Shown piece by piece: positions 56,270-64,000 of a stretch of 64,000 nt of DNA. The translations under genes and the position numbers were made by a program. Origin of the DNA: an uncultured Clostridia bacterium (GTDB lineage Bacteria; Bacillota; Clostridia; Lachnospirales; CAG-274). The stretch covers positions 1 through 64,000 of the forward strand of contig CANRIS010000002.1 in the NCBI GenBank assembly GCA_947630725.1, written 5' to 3'. Below the pieces are notes generated by a model, which did no database searches, had not been told where the DNA came from, and saw only the letters and a program-made list of their open reading frames with translations. Each line of letters starts with the position of its first letter. The stretch's first letter is position 1.

Positions 56270-58252
56270 TTACAGAAGAAGCATTTCGTTGAGCCTCTTT
56301 ATTTCGTCTCTCAGCTCCGCCGCCTCTTCAAACTTAAGCTCAAGCGCAAGCTTTCTCATTTTTTCGCCAAGGTCGTTTATGAGCTGTTTAAGCTCCGCCG
56401 CCGACATACTTTCGGGATCCTTTTCAAGCTTCATACTCTTTCTGCCCGTTACTGCCTCGGTCGCCTTTATGATCTCGTGTACCTTTTTGATTATGGTATG
56501 AGGCACAATGCCATGCTCATCGTTGTATTTTTTTTGTATCTCACGCCTTCTGTTTGTCTCGTCAACGCAGTTTTTTATGGAGTCCGTCATAACATCGGCG
56601 TACATTATGACTCTGCCCTCGGCGTTTCTTGCGGCTCTGCCCACCGTCTGTATAAGGGATGTCTCCGATCTCAAAAATCCCTCCTTGTCGGCGTCAAGAA
56701 TAACCACAAGAGCCGTTTCGGGAATATCAAGTCCCTCTCTCAGCAGGTTTATGCCCACCAGAACGTCAAACTCTCCCAGTCTCAGGCTCCTTATTATTTC
56801 GAGCCTTTCAAGGGTGTCAATGTCCGAGTGAAGATAGTTTACCCTTATTCCGCTTTCTTCAAGATATTTTGTGAGATCCTCAGCCATTTTTTTGGTGAGG
56901 GTCGTTATAAGCACCCTCCAGCCCTTTCTGACCGTTTTGTTTATTTCGCCTATAAGGTCGTCTATCTGACCTTCTACGGGTCTTATTTCGATTTCGGGAT
57001 CCAGAAGTCCCGTGGGTCTTATTATCTGTTCCACAACATTTTCGGAATGCTCCTTTTCATACCTTCCGGGCGTAGCCGACACAAAGAGCATCTGATTCAT
57101 TTTTTCTTCAAATTCGTTGAATTTAAGGGGTCTGTTGTCAAGAGCCGAGGGAAGTCTGAAGCCATAGTCCACAAGGGACATTTTTCTCGATCGGTCGCCG
57201 TTATACATTCCCCCTACCTGTGGGATAGACACATGAGACTCGTCCACTATGGTAATAAAATCATCGGGAAAATAGTCTATCAGCGTGTGAGGGGTGCTGC
57301 CCTCCTCTCTGCCCGACAAATGTCTCGAATAGTTTTCTATGCCCGAACAAAAGCCCATTTCGCTCATCATTTCCATATCATAATTAGTTCTTTCTTCTAT
57401 TCTCTGAGCCTCTATATATTTTTCTTCGGATTTAAAAAACTTTATTCTTTCGCAAAGCTCCTCGTTTATGGCTTTTATGGCTCTCTGCATCTTGTCTCTG
57501 CTTATGACATAGTGGCTTGCGGGATATATGCAGATGTGGTTTCTTATGCCCTTTATCCCTCCCGTAAGGGGATCGACCTCGGAGATCCTGTCCACCTCAT
57601 CGCCGAAAAACTCCACTCTGTATGCCGTGTCGGAGCTTTCCGCAGGGAAAACCTCCAAAGTGTCGCCTCTGACCCTGAAGGTGCCTCTCACAAAATTCAT
57701 ATCGTTCCTGTCATACTGTATTTCCACAAGCTTTTTCTGTATGTCTCTCATATCCCTTATCATTCCGGGTCTTAGTGATACGCACATTTCGTTATAGTCT
57801 ATGGGGTCGCCAAGACCGTATATGCAGGATACCGAAGCCACTATTATAACGTCCCTTCTTTCAAAAAGAGCCGCCGTTGCAGAGTGTCTGAGCTTGTCTA
57901 TCTCATCATTTACGGACGAGTCCTTCGCTATATAGGTATCCGAAGAAGGCACATATGCCTCGGGCTGATAATAGTCATAATAGGACACAAAATACTCTAC
58001 GGCGTTTTCGGGGAAAAACTCCTTAAATTCATTATAGAGCTGCGCAGCCAGTGTTTTGTTGTGCGCCAGAACGAGAACAGGTCTGTTAAGCTCCTTTATT
58101 ACATTTGCCATTGTGAAAGTCTTTCCCGAGCCTGTCACTCCCAGAAGCGTCTGAAAGCGGCAGCCCTCCCGAAACCCTTTCACGATCTCACTTATGGCTT
58201 CGGGCTGATCTCCCGTTGCGGTAAAATCCGATACAAGCTTAAAATGATCCAT
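56270..58252 (-). CDS. uvrB: excinuclease ABC subunit B
   Basis: 660 aa. Walker [16 protein letters not shown] at 37-51, the beta-hairpin [18 protein letters not shown], helicase motifs DESHVSIPQ (II) and [14 protein letters not shown] (VI), and a C-terminal UVR motif at about 625-655. Loads at damage, then recruits UvrC. Ends 50 bp before uvrA. Confidence 0.98.
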   Translation of the reverse strand: MDHFKLVSDFTATGDQPEAISEIVKGFREGCRFQTLLGVTGSGKTFTMANVIKELNRPVLVLAHNKTLAAQLYNEFKEFFPENAVEYFVSYYDYYQPEAYVPSSDTYIAKDSSVNDEIDKLRHSATAALFERRDVIIVASVSCIYGLGDPIDYNEMCVSLRPGMIRDMRDIQKKLVEIQYDRNDMNFVRGTFRVRGDTLEVFPAESSDTAYRVEFFGDEVDRISEVDPLTGGIKGIRNHICIYPASHYVISRDKMQRAIKAINEELCERIKFFKSEEKYIEAQRIEERTNYDMEMMSEMGFCSGIENYSRHLSGREEGSTPHTLIDYFPDDFITIVDESHVSIPQVGGMYNGDRSRKMSLVDYGFRLPSALDNRPLKFNEFEEKMNQMLFVSATPGRYEKEHSENVVEQIIRPTGLLDPEIEIRPVEGQIDDLIGEINKTVRKGWRVLITTLTKKMAEDLTKYLEESGIRVNYLHSDIDTLERLEIIRSLRLGEFDVLVGINLLREGLDIPETALVVILDADKEGFLRSETSLIQTVGRAARNAEGRVIMYADVMTDSIKNCVDETNRRREIQKKYNDEHGIVPHTIIKKVHEIIKATEAVTGRKSMKLEKDPESMSAAELKQLINDLGEKMRKLALELKFEEAAELRDEIKRLNEMLLL

Positions 58253-58291
58253 AGAAAGCTCCTCCCTTTATGAATCCTGCATTGACATTCG

Positions 58292-58867
58292 TCAGCGGCC
58301 GTCCGTACCTCTCTCGGGCGTGTCCTCGTGGGCGGCTCTATAATTTTCCTGCGCAAGTCTGAATTTGTATGACGCCGCAGAATCCGCCGAAATACATATC
58401 ATCGCCCGACTTATATAGCCCGTTTTTCCCGTGCGTATATAACTCATTATGTTGTATGCCAGAGCCTCCGTATTGAAAACGCAGGTCTTGCAGGTTTCCA
58501 CAAGCTCATAGTTGTCATAGGCGTATGCGTCATTGAGCGTTGTATAATAGCTTATCTGATTGAGCCTTATGCTTTCAGCCACTTCATAAAGGTGTTCTCT
58601 GTCGGTTTTGTCGTTTGCAAGGTTGTTTACCTCTGTTCTGAGCCTTTCCATATAGTCGGACGAATTTTTGAAAATATATCCCGTCACATCATATACGTCC
58701 TGCGGTATATCATCGTCCGCGTCATTGGCTATTCCGGCAGTATATTCCTCGGGAGTTTCGTTTATAACGCTGAAAGCGGGAGAGGATATTCCCTCTATAA
58801 GAATCTGCAAAAGACAGAGTATGACAAGCAGTATAAAAAGCAAAATGACGGTTGTGTTTTTTTTCAT
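58292..58867 (-). CDS. hypothetical membrane-anchored protein
   Basis: 191 aa. An N-terminal hydrophobic anchor (MKKNTTVILLFILLVILCLL) and helical extracellular part; contains MERLRTEVNNLANDKTDREHLYEVAESIRLNQ and CKTCVFNTEALAYNIMSYIRTGKTGYISR. Probably a helical four-bundle-like domain on the outer face. No family recognised. Lies 39 nt upstream of uvrB on the same strand. Confidence 0.6.
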   Translation of the reverse strand: MKKNTTVILLFILLVILCLLQILIEGISSPAFSVINETPEEYTAGIANDADDDIPQDVYDVTGYIFKNSSDYMERLRTEVNNLANDKTDREHLYEVAESIRLNQISYYTTLNDAYAYDNYELVETCKTCVFNTEALAYNIMSYIRTGKTGYISRAMICISADSAASYKFRLAQENYRAAHEDTPERGTDGR

Positions 58868-59156
58868 TATGCTGACCTCCGATTTCCTTACATTTTAACA
58901 TACGGAATATCAAAATTCAATACTATTTAAACAAAACGCCTTTTCCGCCTCAGTCCGCGCGAAACTGCGGCGCAGACAATAAAAGTTTGTCGTTTATAAT
59001 AATTTTTCATAAAAAATATATTGTAGAGTATGGTCAATATATGATAAAATAACAGTATAGTACCGATCTTTGATCGAAAGTCGGAAAAACGCAAATAATT
59101 TTTATCCGCCTGTCAAATAAGAATTGGTATAATTGTATAAAAGGAGTTGAAGGATA

Positions 59157-60536
59157 ATGAAAATGAAAAAACTGTTATTCCTCATTTCGGCGGCATTGGT
59201 GCTGTCGGCAGCGCCCGTTTCGGCGCAGTATATCGAACAGAGCGATTTTGCCCTTACGACTCAGGAGCAGGAGGATCTGCCTATCTGGTCGGTACTCGTA
59301 AACGGAAAGGGCTTTATCGACTTCAAGGGACAGACCCCCTACAACAAACAGGGCTATGTTTTCGTACCCATAAGAGGCGTATTCGAGCAGATGGGCTATG
59401 AGGTAGACTTTGATGCCGAAACAAAAACAGCTTATCTCAACAGCAAGAGCCACAGCGTTGAGCTTACATTGGGCAACGAATATTTTATAGCCGATGGAAA
59501 TGTCGTTTATCCCGAAGTACCCCAGTTTATTATGAACGGTTCATTTATGCTGCCCATAAGAGCCGTTGCGGAGGCTGTTGATGTAACGGTGGGATATAAT
59601 CCCGAAACATATGTCATTACTCTCGACTATGTTGACGAAAGCAGCAATGTAGAGGCTCCGTGGTCAACCTACTATCCAAAAAAGGACACCACCACCGAGG
59701 CTACAACCGAAGAGACTACAGAGGCCGAAGCTTCGGACGATGTTCCTGCGGCTGATATAAGCTTTGTGCTTGACAACTCAAAATATCACTTCAACGGCAC
59801 AAAGATACCCGTACCGTCAAGAAAGTATCAGAGCCCATTCGGTTTTACATGGTATGTATACAACACAACAGCCACAAAATACAGTATGATTGGCGTGGAC
59901 GATGAAAAAAAGATAGTTGCGTTCTATTCGCAGTCTCCGGGATTCTCTTTTGAGGGACTTGAATACGGCGAGGACGATCCCGGGAAGTTTACCGCTCCCG
60001 CAGGCTATACGGCAAAGTATTATACCAAAAAGGGTTCGGGCAGAATTTCCAAAAATACCGTATATGCTCTTTTTGTATGCCAGAGCAAATATATGGACGA
60101 TATATCCTACAGCAAAAGCACTGTCGAAAGCATAAACGATGAGTTTAACTATATGCTGTCGGCATTCAGGATAAACGAGGGAAACAGCAGGAATCTTGAG
60201 AATTCAAAATACGAGGTCGCAAAGACCCACACCGAGGATCTTGCCGAAAACAACGGAAACGCCTCATCGTCATTTGAAGATAAGCTTATCCGAAACGGTC
60301 TGCAATATGAGATGCCCGAATATGTTCTGTTTGAAACATCGGCTCCCGGGGCTTTCTATTTCGACATTATAAACAATATAGTCAACGACCTCTATGCCTA
60401 TGACAGCCTTACCTACAGGGGATATTATTTCATAGATCACGCCCTGTCCTACAACGATATTTCAAATACGCTCTATTATGCGCAGAATATCTATATTTCA
60501 AAAGAAGAATATGACAAGGGCAACTTCAGATACTGA
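59157..60536 (+). CDS. secreted protein with copper amine oxidase N-terminal-like domain
   Basis: 459 aa with signal peptide (1-22, ending SAQYIE). The first domain (about 40-160) has the copper_amine_oxidN pattern: VFVPIRGVFEQMGYEVDFDAETKTAYL, then FMLPIRAVAEAVDVTVGYNPETYVITL. A Thr/Glu-rich linker (TTTEATTEETTEAEAS) follows at about 177-192, and then a C-terminal domain with no recognised family. RBS AAAGGAG 12 nt before ATG. Such domains bind the cell surface and are not oxidases. Own transcription unit; a possible -10 TATAAT lies 30 nt upstream. Confidence 0.8.
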   Translation: MKMKKLLFLISAALVLSAAPVSAQYIEQSDFALTTQEQEDLPIWSVLVNGKGFIDFKGQTPYNKQGYVFVPIRGVFEQMGYEVDFDAETKTAYLNSKSHSVELTLGNEYFIADGNVVYPEVPQFIMNGSFMLPIRAVAEAVDVTVGYNPETYVITLDYVDESSNVEAPWSTYYPKKDTTTEATTEETTEAEASDDVPAADISFVLDNSKYHFNGTKIPVPSRKYQSPFGFTWYVYNTTATKYSMIGVDDEKKIVAFYSQSPGFSFEGLEYGEDDPGKFTAPAGYTAKYYTKKGSGRISKNTVYALFVCQSKYMDDISYSKSTVESINDEFNYMLSAFRINEGNSRNLENSKYEVAKTHTEDLAENNGNASSSFEDKLIRNGLQYEMPEYVLFETSAPGAFYFDIINNIVNDLYAYDSLTYRGYYFIDHALSYNDISNTLYYAQNIYISKEEYDKGNFRY

Positions 60537-60615
60537 TAACGAAGGACAGCGCACAAGGCAGGAACAGCCGCTTTTGTATAACCTCAACAAAAATTAAAAA
60601 ATTATTGCGGCTTTA

Positions 60616-60644
60616 TTGACTTTATTACCAAATTGTGTTAGTAT
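60616..60644 (+). promoter_or_regulatory. promoter of the aldolase fusion
   Basis: TTGACT, 17-nt spacer, TAGTAT. Confidence 0.65.
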
Positions 60645-60698
60645 AAAAATAAGGTAAATGCTACTTTATCAAAAAAATTTTCAAATGAGGTGAAAGAA

Positions 60699-61661
60699 AT
60701 GCATCCAATTTTAGAAAAACTTTCTGCAATCGGTATCGTTCCCGTTATCGCTATCAATGATGTTGAAAAGGCAGTTCCTCTTGCTAAGGCTCTTGTTGCC
60801 GGAGGACTTCCCTGCGCCGAGGTTACATACAGAACAGCCGAGGCTGAAGAATCTATCAGACGTATGGCAAAAGAAGTTCCCGAATGTATCGTGGGCGCCG
60901 GCACGATCCTTACTCCCGAGCAGGCTGATTCGGCTATCGCCGCAGGAGCAAAGTTCCTTGTTTCTCCCGGTCTTAATCCAAAGGTTGTAAAGCACTGTGT
61001 AGAAAAAGGCTATCTCATTACTCCCGGTACGGCTAACCCCTCCGATGTTGAGACGGCTATCGAGCTTGGCCTTGACGTTGTAAAGTTCTTCCCTGCTGAG
61101 GCAGCAGGCGGAATCAATATGATCAAGTCAATGTGCGGCCCCTACACAAAGATGAAGTTTATGCCCACAGGCGGCGTAAACCCCGGCAACCTGAACAACT
61201 ACTTAAGCTTTAACAAAATCATATGCTGCGGCGGATCATGGATGGTTAAGCCCGATATGGTAAACGAAGGCAGATTCGATGAGATCATCGCCCTTTGTAA
61301 AGAAGCAGTACAAACAATGCTTGGCCTTGAGGTTGCTCATATAGGCATCAACTCCGAAAACGAAGAGGCTGCTCTCGCTATCGCAGGCGAATTCAACAAG
61401 CTTTTCAACTTCCCCATCAGAAACGGCAACTCGGCAGTATTTGCATCTGACGGCATCGAAGTAAGAAAATCTATGTTCCGCGGCACAAACGGACACATCG
61501 CCATCAAGACAAAGTATATGAACAGAGCTATCCGCTATATCGAGGCTATGGGCGGCGAGTTCGACTATGACAAGGACGTTGTTGTAAAGAACGTACAGAC
61601 CACAGCTATCTATCTTAAGAATGAAATAGGCGGCTTCGCTATTCATCTCGTACAGAAATAA
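60699..61661 (+). CDS. KDPG/KHG aldolase fused to a C-terminal VOC-like domain
   Basis: 320 aa from ATG 60699 with GAGGTG upstream; ATG 60690 precedes the SD. Aldolase part 1-210 has catalytic E41 (EVTYR), Schiff-base K129 (DVVKFFPAE) and GGVNPGNL. C-terminal part (about 215-320) starts LGLEVAHIGINSENEEAALAIAGEF and ends EIGGFAIHLVQK, a glyoxalase/VOC-like unit with HIGI and HIAIKTK metal-ligand-like His. Isoleucine is coded mainly by ATC here (most genes use ATA), so the gene is probably highly expressed. Cleaves 2-keto-3-deoxy sugar acids; the C-terminal domain may handle a related substrate. Confidence 0.85.
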   Translation: MHPILEKLSAIGIVPVIAINDVEKAVPLAKALVAGGLPCAEVTYRTAEAEESIRRMAKEVPECIVGAGTILTPEQADSAIAAGAKFLVSPGLNPKVVKHCVEKGYLITPGTANPSDVETAIELGLDVVKFFPAEAAGGINMIKSMCGPYTKMKFMPTGGVNPGNLNNYLSFNKIICCGGSWMVKPDMVNEGRFDEIIALCKEAVQTMLGLEVAHIGINSENEEAALAIAGEFNKLFNFPIRNGNSAVFASDGIEVRKSMFRGTNGHIAIKTKYMNRAIRYIEAMGGEFDYDKDVVVKNVQTTAIYLKNEIGGFAIHLVQK

Positions 61662-61673
61662 TCTACCGAAAAT

Positions 61674-61722
61674 ACCCACCGTCTTGGTGAAGCGGTGGGT
61701 ATTTCTCTGACTTTTAAATATA
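61674..61722 (+). terminator. terminator after the aldolase fusion
   Basis: AAATACCCACCG and CGGTGGGTATTT stem, tail CTCTGACTTTT. Confidence 0.75.
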
Positions 61723-61769
61723 ATGTCTTTTATGTCTTTTAACGGAAAGGAATATCCGGGTAACAAGCT

Positions 61770-62387
61770 ATGAACTATATATCCTTAGACCTTGAATTCA
61801 ACAGCGCATTTGACTTTCAGACAGGCAGACAAGCGCCGCCGAATCCCAACTGTCATCACGAGATAATACAGATAGGTGCCGTAAAGTTTGATGAAAAACA
61901 CAAATTTGAGGACACCTTCAACGCATATATAAAGCCCCGTATCTATCCCCGCATAAACCCCTTTATAGCAGAGGTTATAAAAATGAAAACCGAGGATTTC
62001 AAAAACGCAGGCTCTTTTTCGGACAACTATAGGGAGTTCAAAAAATTTTCGGGAGACGGGGATATTACATTTATAGTGTGGGGCGGCTCGGATATACCCA
62101 TATTGTACGAAAATATAGTATGCTACAGGCTTATAGACCACCCTCTCATACTGAGGTATATTGATATTCAGCCCTATATAAGCCGCCTTCTGGGTGAGGA
62201 ACACGGAAAACAGATCAGCCTTAAAAAGGCAATAGAAACCCTCGGAATAGAGACCGATCTGCACTGTCACAACGCCCTCTATGACGCATACTATACCGCA
62301 AAAATATTTATAAAGACGCTGAAAGACTGCGACTATAGGACTAAGATATTCTGTTCAAACCACTATAAAAATATGAAAATACAGTGA
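61770..62387 (+). CDS. DEDDh 3'-5' exonuclease
   Basis: 205 aa. Exo I SLDLEF (D7, E9), Exo II-like Asp in WGGSDIPILYEN, Exo III HNALYDAYYTA (H and D). Starts near CHHEIIQIGAVK. Similar to KapD/ERI-1-like RNases. Substrate not visible. Ends before a hairpin (62421-62450) that may be its terminator. Confidence 0.8.
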   Translation: MNYISLDLEFNSAFDFQTGRQAPPNPNCHHEIIQIGAVKFDEKHKFEDTFNAYIKPRIYPRINPFIAEVIKMKTEDFKNAGSFSDNYREFKKFSGDGDITFIVWGGSDIPILYENIVCYRLIDHPLILRYIDIQPYISRLLGEEHGKQISLKKAIETLGIETDLHCHNALYDAYYTAKIFIKTLKDCDYRTKIFCSNHYKNMKIQ

Positions 62388-62420
62388 CGTTCATATGCTG
62401 CATATGACGAAAACGCTAAA

Positions 62421-62450
62421 CGCCAAAAGCTGCCCCAATTGGCAGCTTTT
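62421..62450 (+). terminator. terminator-like hairpin, first copy
   Basis: AGCTGCCCCAATTGGCAGCT stem and TTTAGATTG. A second, almost identical hairpin is at 62776-62806 on the far side of the repeat. Confidence 0.5.
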
Positions 62451-62509
62451 AGATTGTAAAAAAAGTAAATTGAACGATAATCAGAAAAGTATTCTACAAA
62501 TGTATTATA

Positions 62510-62777
62510 TAGCGTTGCAGACTTTAATCCGCAGGTAGTGTCCGAAAGATGTCGGATTGGTCGAAGGGCAACTTTTCCACAAGGAAAAGCACTGAGCATG
62601 AGCTTTGACCGTCCGAGGAATAAATTTCAATTTGCGAAAAAACGCAGTTTTTGGAACAAATTGGAATTTATATTCCTTTATCCAAATGAAGTCGCCGACT
62701 TGTTCGGCACGCACATTTGGCCTCATCAAAATGCGACTGCATTTTGATGACAGCGTGTCGACTTTTCGACACGCTGA
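62510..62777 (+). repeat. multi-hairpin dispersed repeat, copy 3
   Basis: Same order as copies 1 and 2. The inner pair in the CCAAATG...CATTTGG stem is changed to GCCGA/TCGGC instead of GCCGG/CCGGC, i.e. both sides change together. CTTTTCCACAAGGAAAAG and GGAATAAATTTCAATTT are kept. Homology with copy 2 extends about 50 bp further upstream. Confidence 0.8.
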
Positions 62778-62806
62778 TCTGCCCCGATTGGCAGCTTTTT
62801 TATTGC
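62776..62806 (+). terminator. terminator-like hairpin, second copy
   Basis: TCTGCCCCGATTGGCAGCTTTTTTA; it flanks copy 3 of the repeat. Confidence 0.5.
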
Positions 62807-62839
62807 GATAATATTAATTATATTGTTTTGCAGTCTATG

Positions 62840-63877
62840 TTATACACCGAATAAACCTAAGTTATCAAGACCCTTTGGCGCAGGTACCCTCAGAGACGGT
62901 TCTCTGTATACGCTGCCCGAAAAAACATCAAGACTTTCTCCGTGAGAGTTGGTCCTTCCGCAAAGCCCTATAAGCTCCTGGGATATCATAGCTGCAGCGC
63001 AGAATGCCCCGAATTTGTTGAAATGAGTGTTGTCAAATTTTGTGTCGGCATCGGCGACAGCCCTGTCATAGTCTTCGGGCCATTTTCCGCAGAGCCTGCC
63101 CTCCTTGACCGTATTCAGCATTCTCGTTTTATCCTCTCCCAGTTTTTCAAACAATTCTCTGCATTTTCCGAAGAGATCTATTACAAATACGTCCTCCTCC
63201 TCTGCAAGCTGCAAGGCTGCTCTTATATATGCAAAGTTGTTTCCGCCGTGGAGAGCGGCGCCGTCCTTTATTTTTTCTCCGTCAAAAACCATTCTGGGCG
63301 GAGCGGTCACAATTATGGGTATAACTCCCCTTTTTCTTGCTTCATCACAAAAATATTTCAAAAACCATTTATATGTTCCATTTGAGCCGTCTGCGCTGTA
63401 GGGATAGTATTCTCTGTCAAAAAGCTCCTTGTATATTCTGCTGACCTCCGAAAAATCAGCCTCCTTTTCGGCCTTTGTCCTGACGGTATCGCCGCACAGA
63501 GCCTCTATATATTCATAGGGCAAAAAGTCCGTTGACACAAGCTTTCCCGGGGTTACGGGAAATCTTCCGTTTTTGTCGGGTTCTCCCAGGGGCGTCAGTC
63601 TGTGGGGCATAGTCTTATACTCCTTAGTGCAGTCGTCATTGTGACAAAACTGTATAAAGAGAAAATCCCCTTTTTTCATACTGTCGGCATACTCATAAAA
63701 ACGTCCTTCGTTTATATAATATCTCGTACTTCTGCCGCCCTTTGCCCTGTTTTCCGTTCTGAATTTTGAGGGATCCAAAAAATATCCTATATAATCTCCC
63801 CAGCCTCCCGTAAATTCTTCGGGCATATAGCCCTGCACAAGTGAATCACCCGCAAGCCATAAGGTCGTTTTGTTCAT
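62840..63877 (-). CDS. SGNH/GDSL esterase, rhamnogalacturonan acetylesterase-like
   Basis: 345 aa from ATG 63875-63877; a GTG at 63884-63886 overlapping the HAD stop (GTGA) is the alternative. Nucleophile Ser12 in LAGDSLVQGY, then RAKGGRSTRYYINEGR (block II Gly), FIQFCHNDDC (Asn), and DNTHFNKFGA (Asp-x-x-His). This set matches the rhamnogalacturonan-acetylesterase branch that removes acetyl groups from pectin backbones. It has no signal peptide, so it would act in the cytoplasm on imported oligosaccharides. Coupled to the upstream HAD gene. Confidence 0.85.
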   Translation of the reverse strand: MNKTTLWLAGDSLVQGYMPEEFTGGWGDYIGYFLDPSKFRTENRAKGGRSTRYYINEGRFYEYADSMKKGDFLFIQFCHNDDCTKEYKTMPHRLTPLGEPDKNGRFPVTPGKLVSTDFLPYEYIEALCGDTVRTKAEKEADFSEVSRIYKELFDREYYPYSADGSNGTYKWFLKYFCDEARKRGVIPIIVTAPPRMVFDGEKIKDGAALHGGNNFAYIRAALQLAEEEDVFVIDLFGKCRELFEKLGEDKTRMLNTVKEGRLCGKWPEDYDRAVADADTKFDNTHFNKFGAFCAAAMISQELIGLCGRTNSHGESLDVFSGSVYREPSLRVPAPKGLDNLGLFGV

Positions 63878-63882
63878 AAAAA

Positions 63883-64000
63883 TCACAGTCCTCTCATTAA
63901 GTCCACAAGCTGTTCAAAGCCTTCGATACGGTTTTCACAGCCATCGCATTTTCCAAAGCCGTAGGATGCAAAAATAAACGGCACACCGACCTTTTTGGCC
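63883..64000 (-). CDS. HAD hydrolase C-terminal end (5' part outside window)
   Basis: About 38 codons: AKKVGVPFIFASYGFGKCDG, then a helical end FEQLVDLMRGL and TGA. The KKVGVPFIFASYGFG segment is the motif III/IV end of phosphoglycolate-phosphatase-like HAD enzymes. The stop overlaps the possible GTG start of the SGNH gene. Confidence 0.6.
   Translation of the reverse strand, partial: AKKVGVPFIFASYGFGKCDGCENRIEGFEQLVDLMRGL

Noticed and set aside
55724..57775. 683-codon + strand ORF opposite uvrA/uvrB
   Set aside because: Antisense shadow of two certain genes; composition-driven open frame.

Overview
The window looks like a chromosomal segment of a Gram-positive Clostridia-class bacterium, probably a gut anaerobe. 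Evidence: trigger factor-ClpP-ClpX, IreB-RuvX-DUF1292-RNase J, a large SRP RNA with an Alu domain, an L27 with a cleavable N-terminus next to its Prp protease, a GatCAB operon with an archaeal-type AspRS under a T-box, ThyX, and the YbaB-RecR-DnaX group. Isoleucine is mostly encoded by ATA, and the SD sequences are strong. The rhamnogalacturonan-acetylesterase-like SGNH protein and the KDPG aldolase fusion would fit a plant-polysaccharide user, but that is inference.

Layout. 1-2.5 kb: worn end of a surface polysaccharide locus (heptose-kinase-like GHMP kinase, acyltransferase, frameshifted glycosyltransferase remnant). 2.9-4.7 kb: a lone large serine recombinase beside ssrA (tmRNA). 5.6-14.5 kb: VOC protein, MBL hydrolase, clpX-clpP-tig, ylxP, PAP2, thyX, recR, ybaB, dnaX. 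14.66-15.84 kb: SRP RNA, a transposon-end-like repeat and a type I toxin-antitoxin-like module with duplicated antitoxin. 15.8-27.2 kb: two HtrA proteases, DacA, cold-shock protein, hydrolase-YlbF pair, RNase J-DUF1292-RuvX-IreB, MtaB, Crp/Fnr regulator. 27.7-32 kb: secreted orphan, nth, ybaK, two half-size TauE/SafE genes. 32-37 kb: T-box-aspS-gatC-gatA-gatB. 37-40 kb: sortase, lipoprotein, tRNA-Met, tRNA-Val, membrane acyltransferase. 40.3-49 kb (+ strand): trmH, dCMP deaminase, polA, coaE, transglycosylase, solute-binding lipoprotein, GalT-like protein, azlCD. 49-58.9 kb (- strand): metA, yhbY, obg, rpmA-prp-rplU, uvrA, uvrB, hypothetical. 59-64 kb: copper-amine-oxidase-domain secreted protein, KDPG aldolase-VOC fusion, DEDDh exonuclease, SGNH esterase, HAD fragment.

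The most unusual material is non-coding. (1) A ~160-180-bp element occurs three times (29.3, 31.9 and 49.0 kb). In the third copy nearly every stem arm has a different sequence, but base pairing, branch order and a few fixed linkers are kept. (2) A ~270-400-bp multi-hairpin repeat occurs three times (18.9, 38.7 and 62.5 kb), with paired substitutions in one stem. (3) The toxin-antitoxin-like module at 15.2-15.8 kb has consensus promoters, a 27-codon hydrophobic ORF, a possible 5'-3' long-distance pairing in the toxin mRNA, and a second complete antitoxin copy with no toxin. (4) Two ~160-bp repeats resemble the right end/omega-RNA of IS605-type elements without any tnpB; one sits directly on the RBS of the heptose-kinase-like gene.
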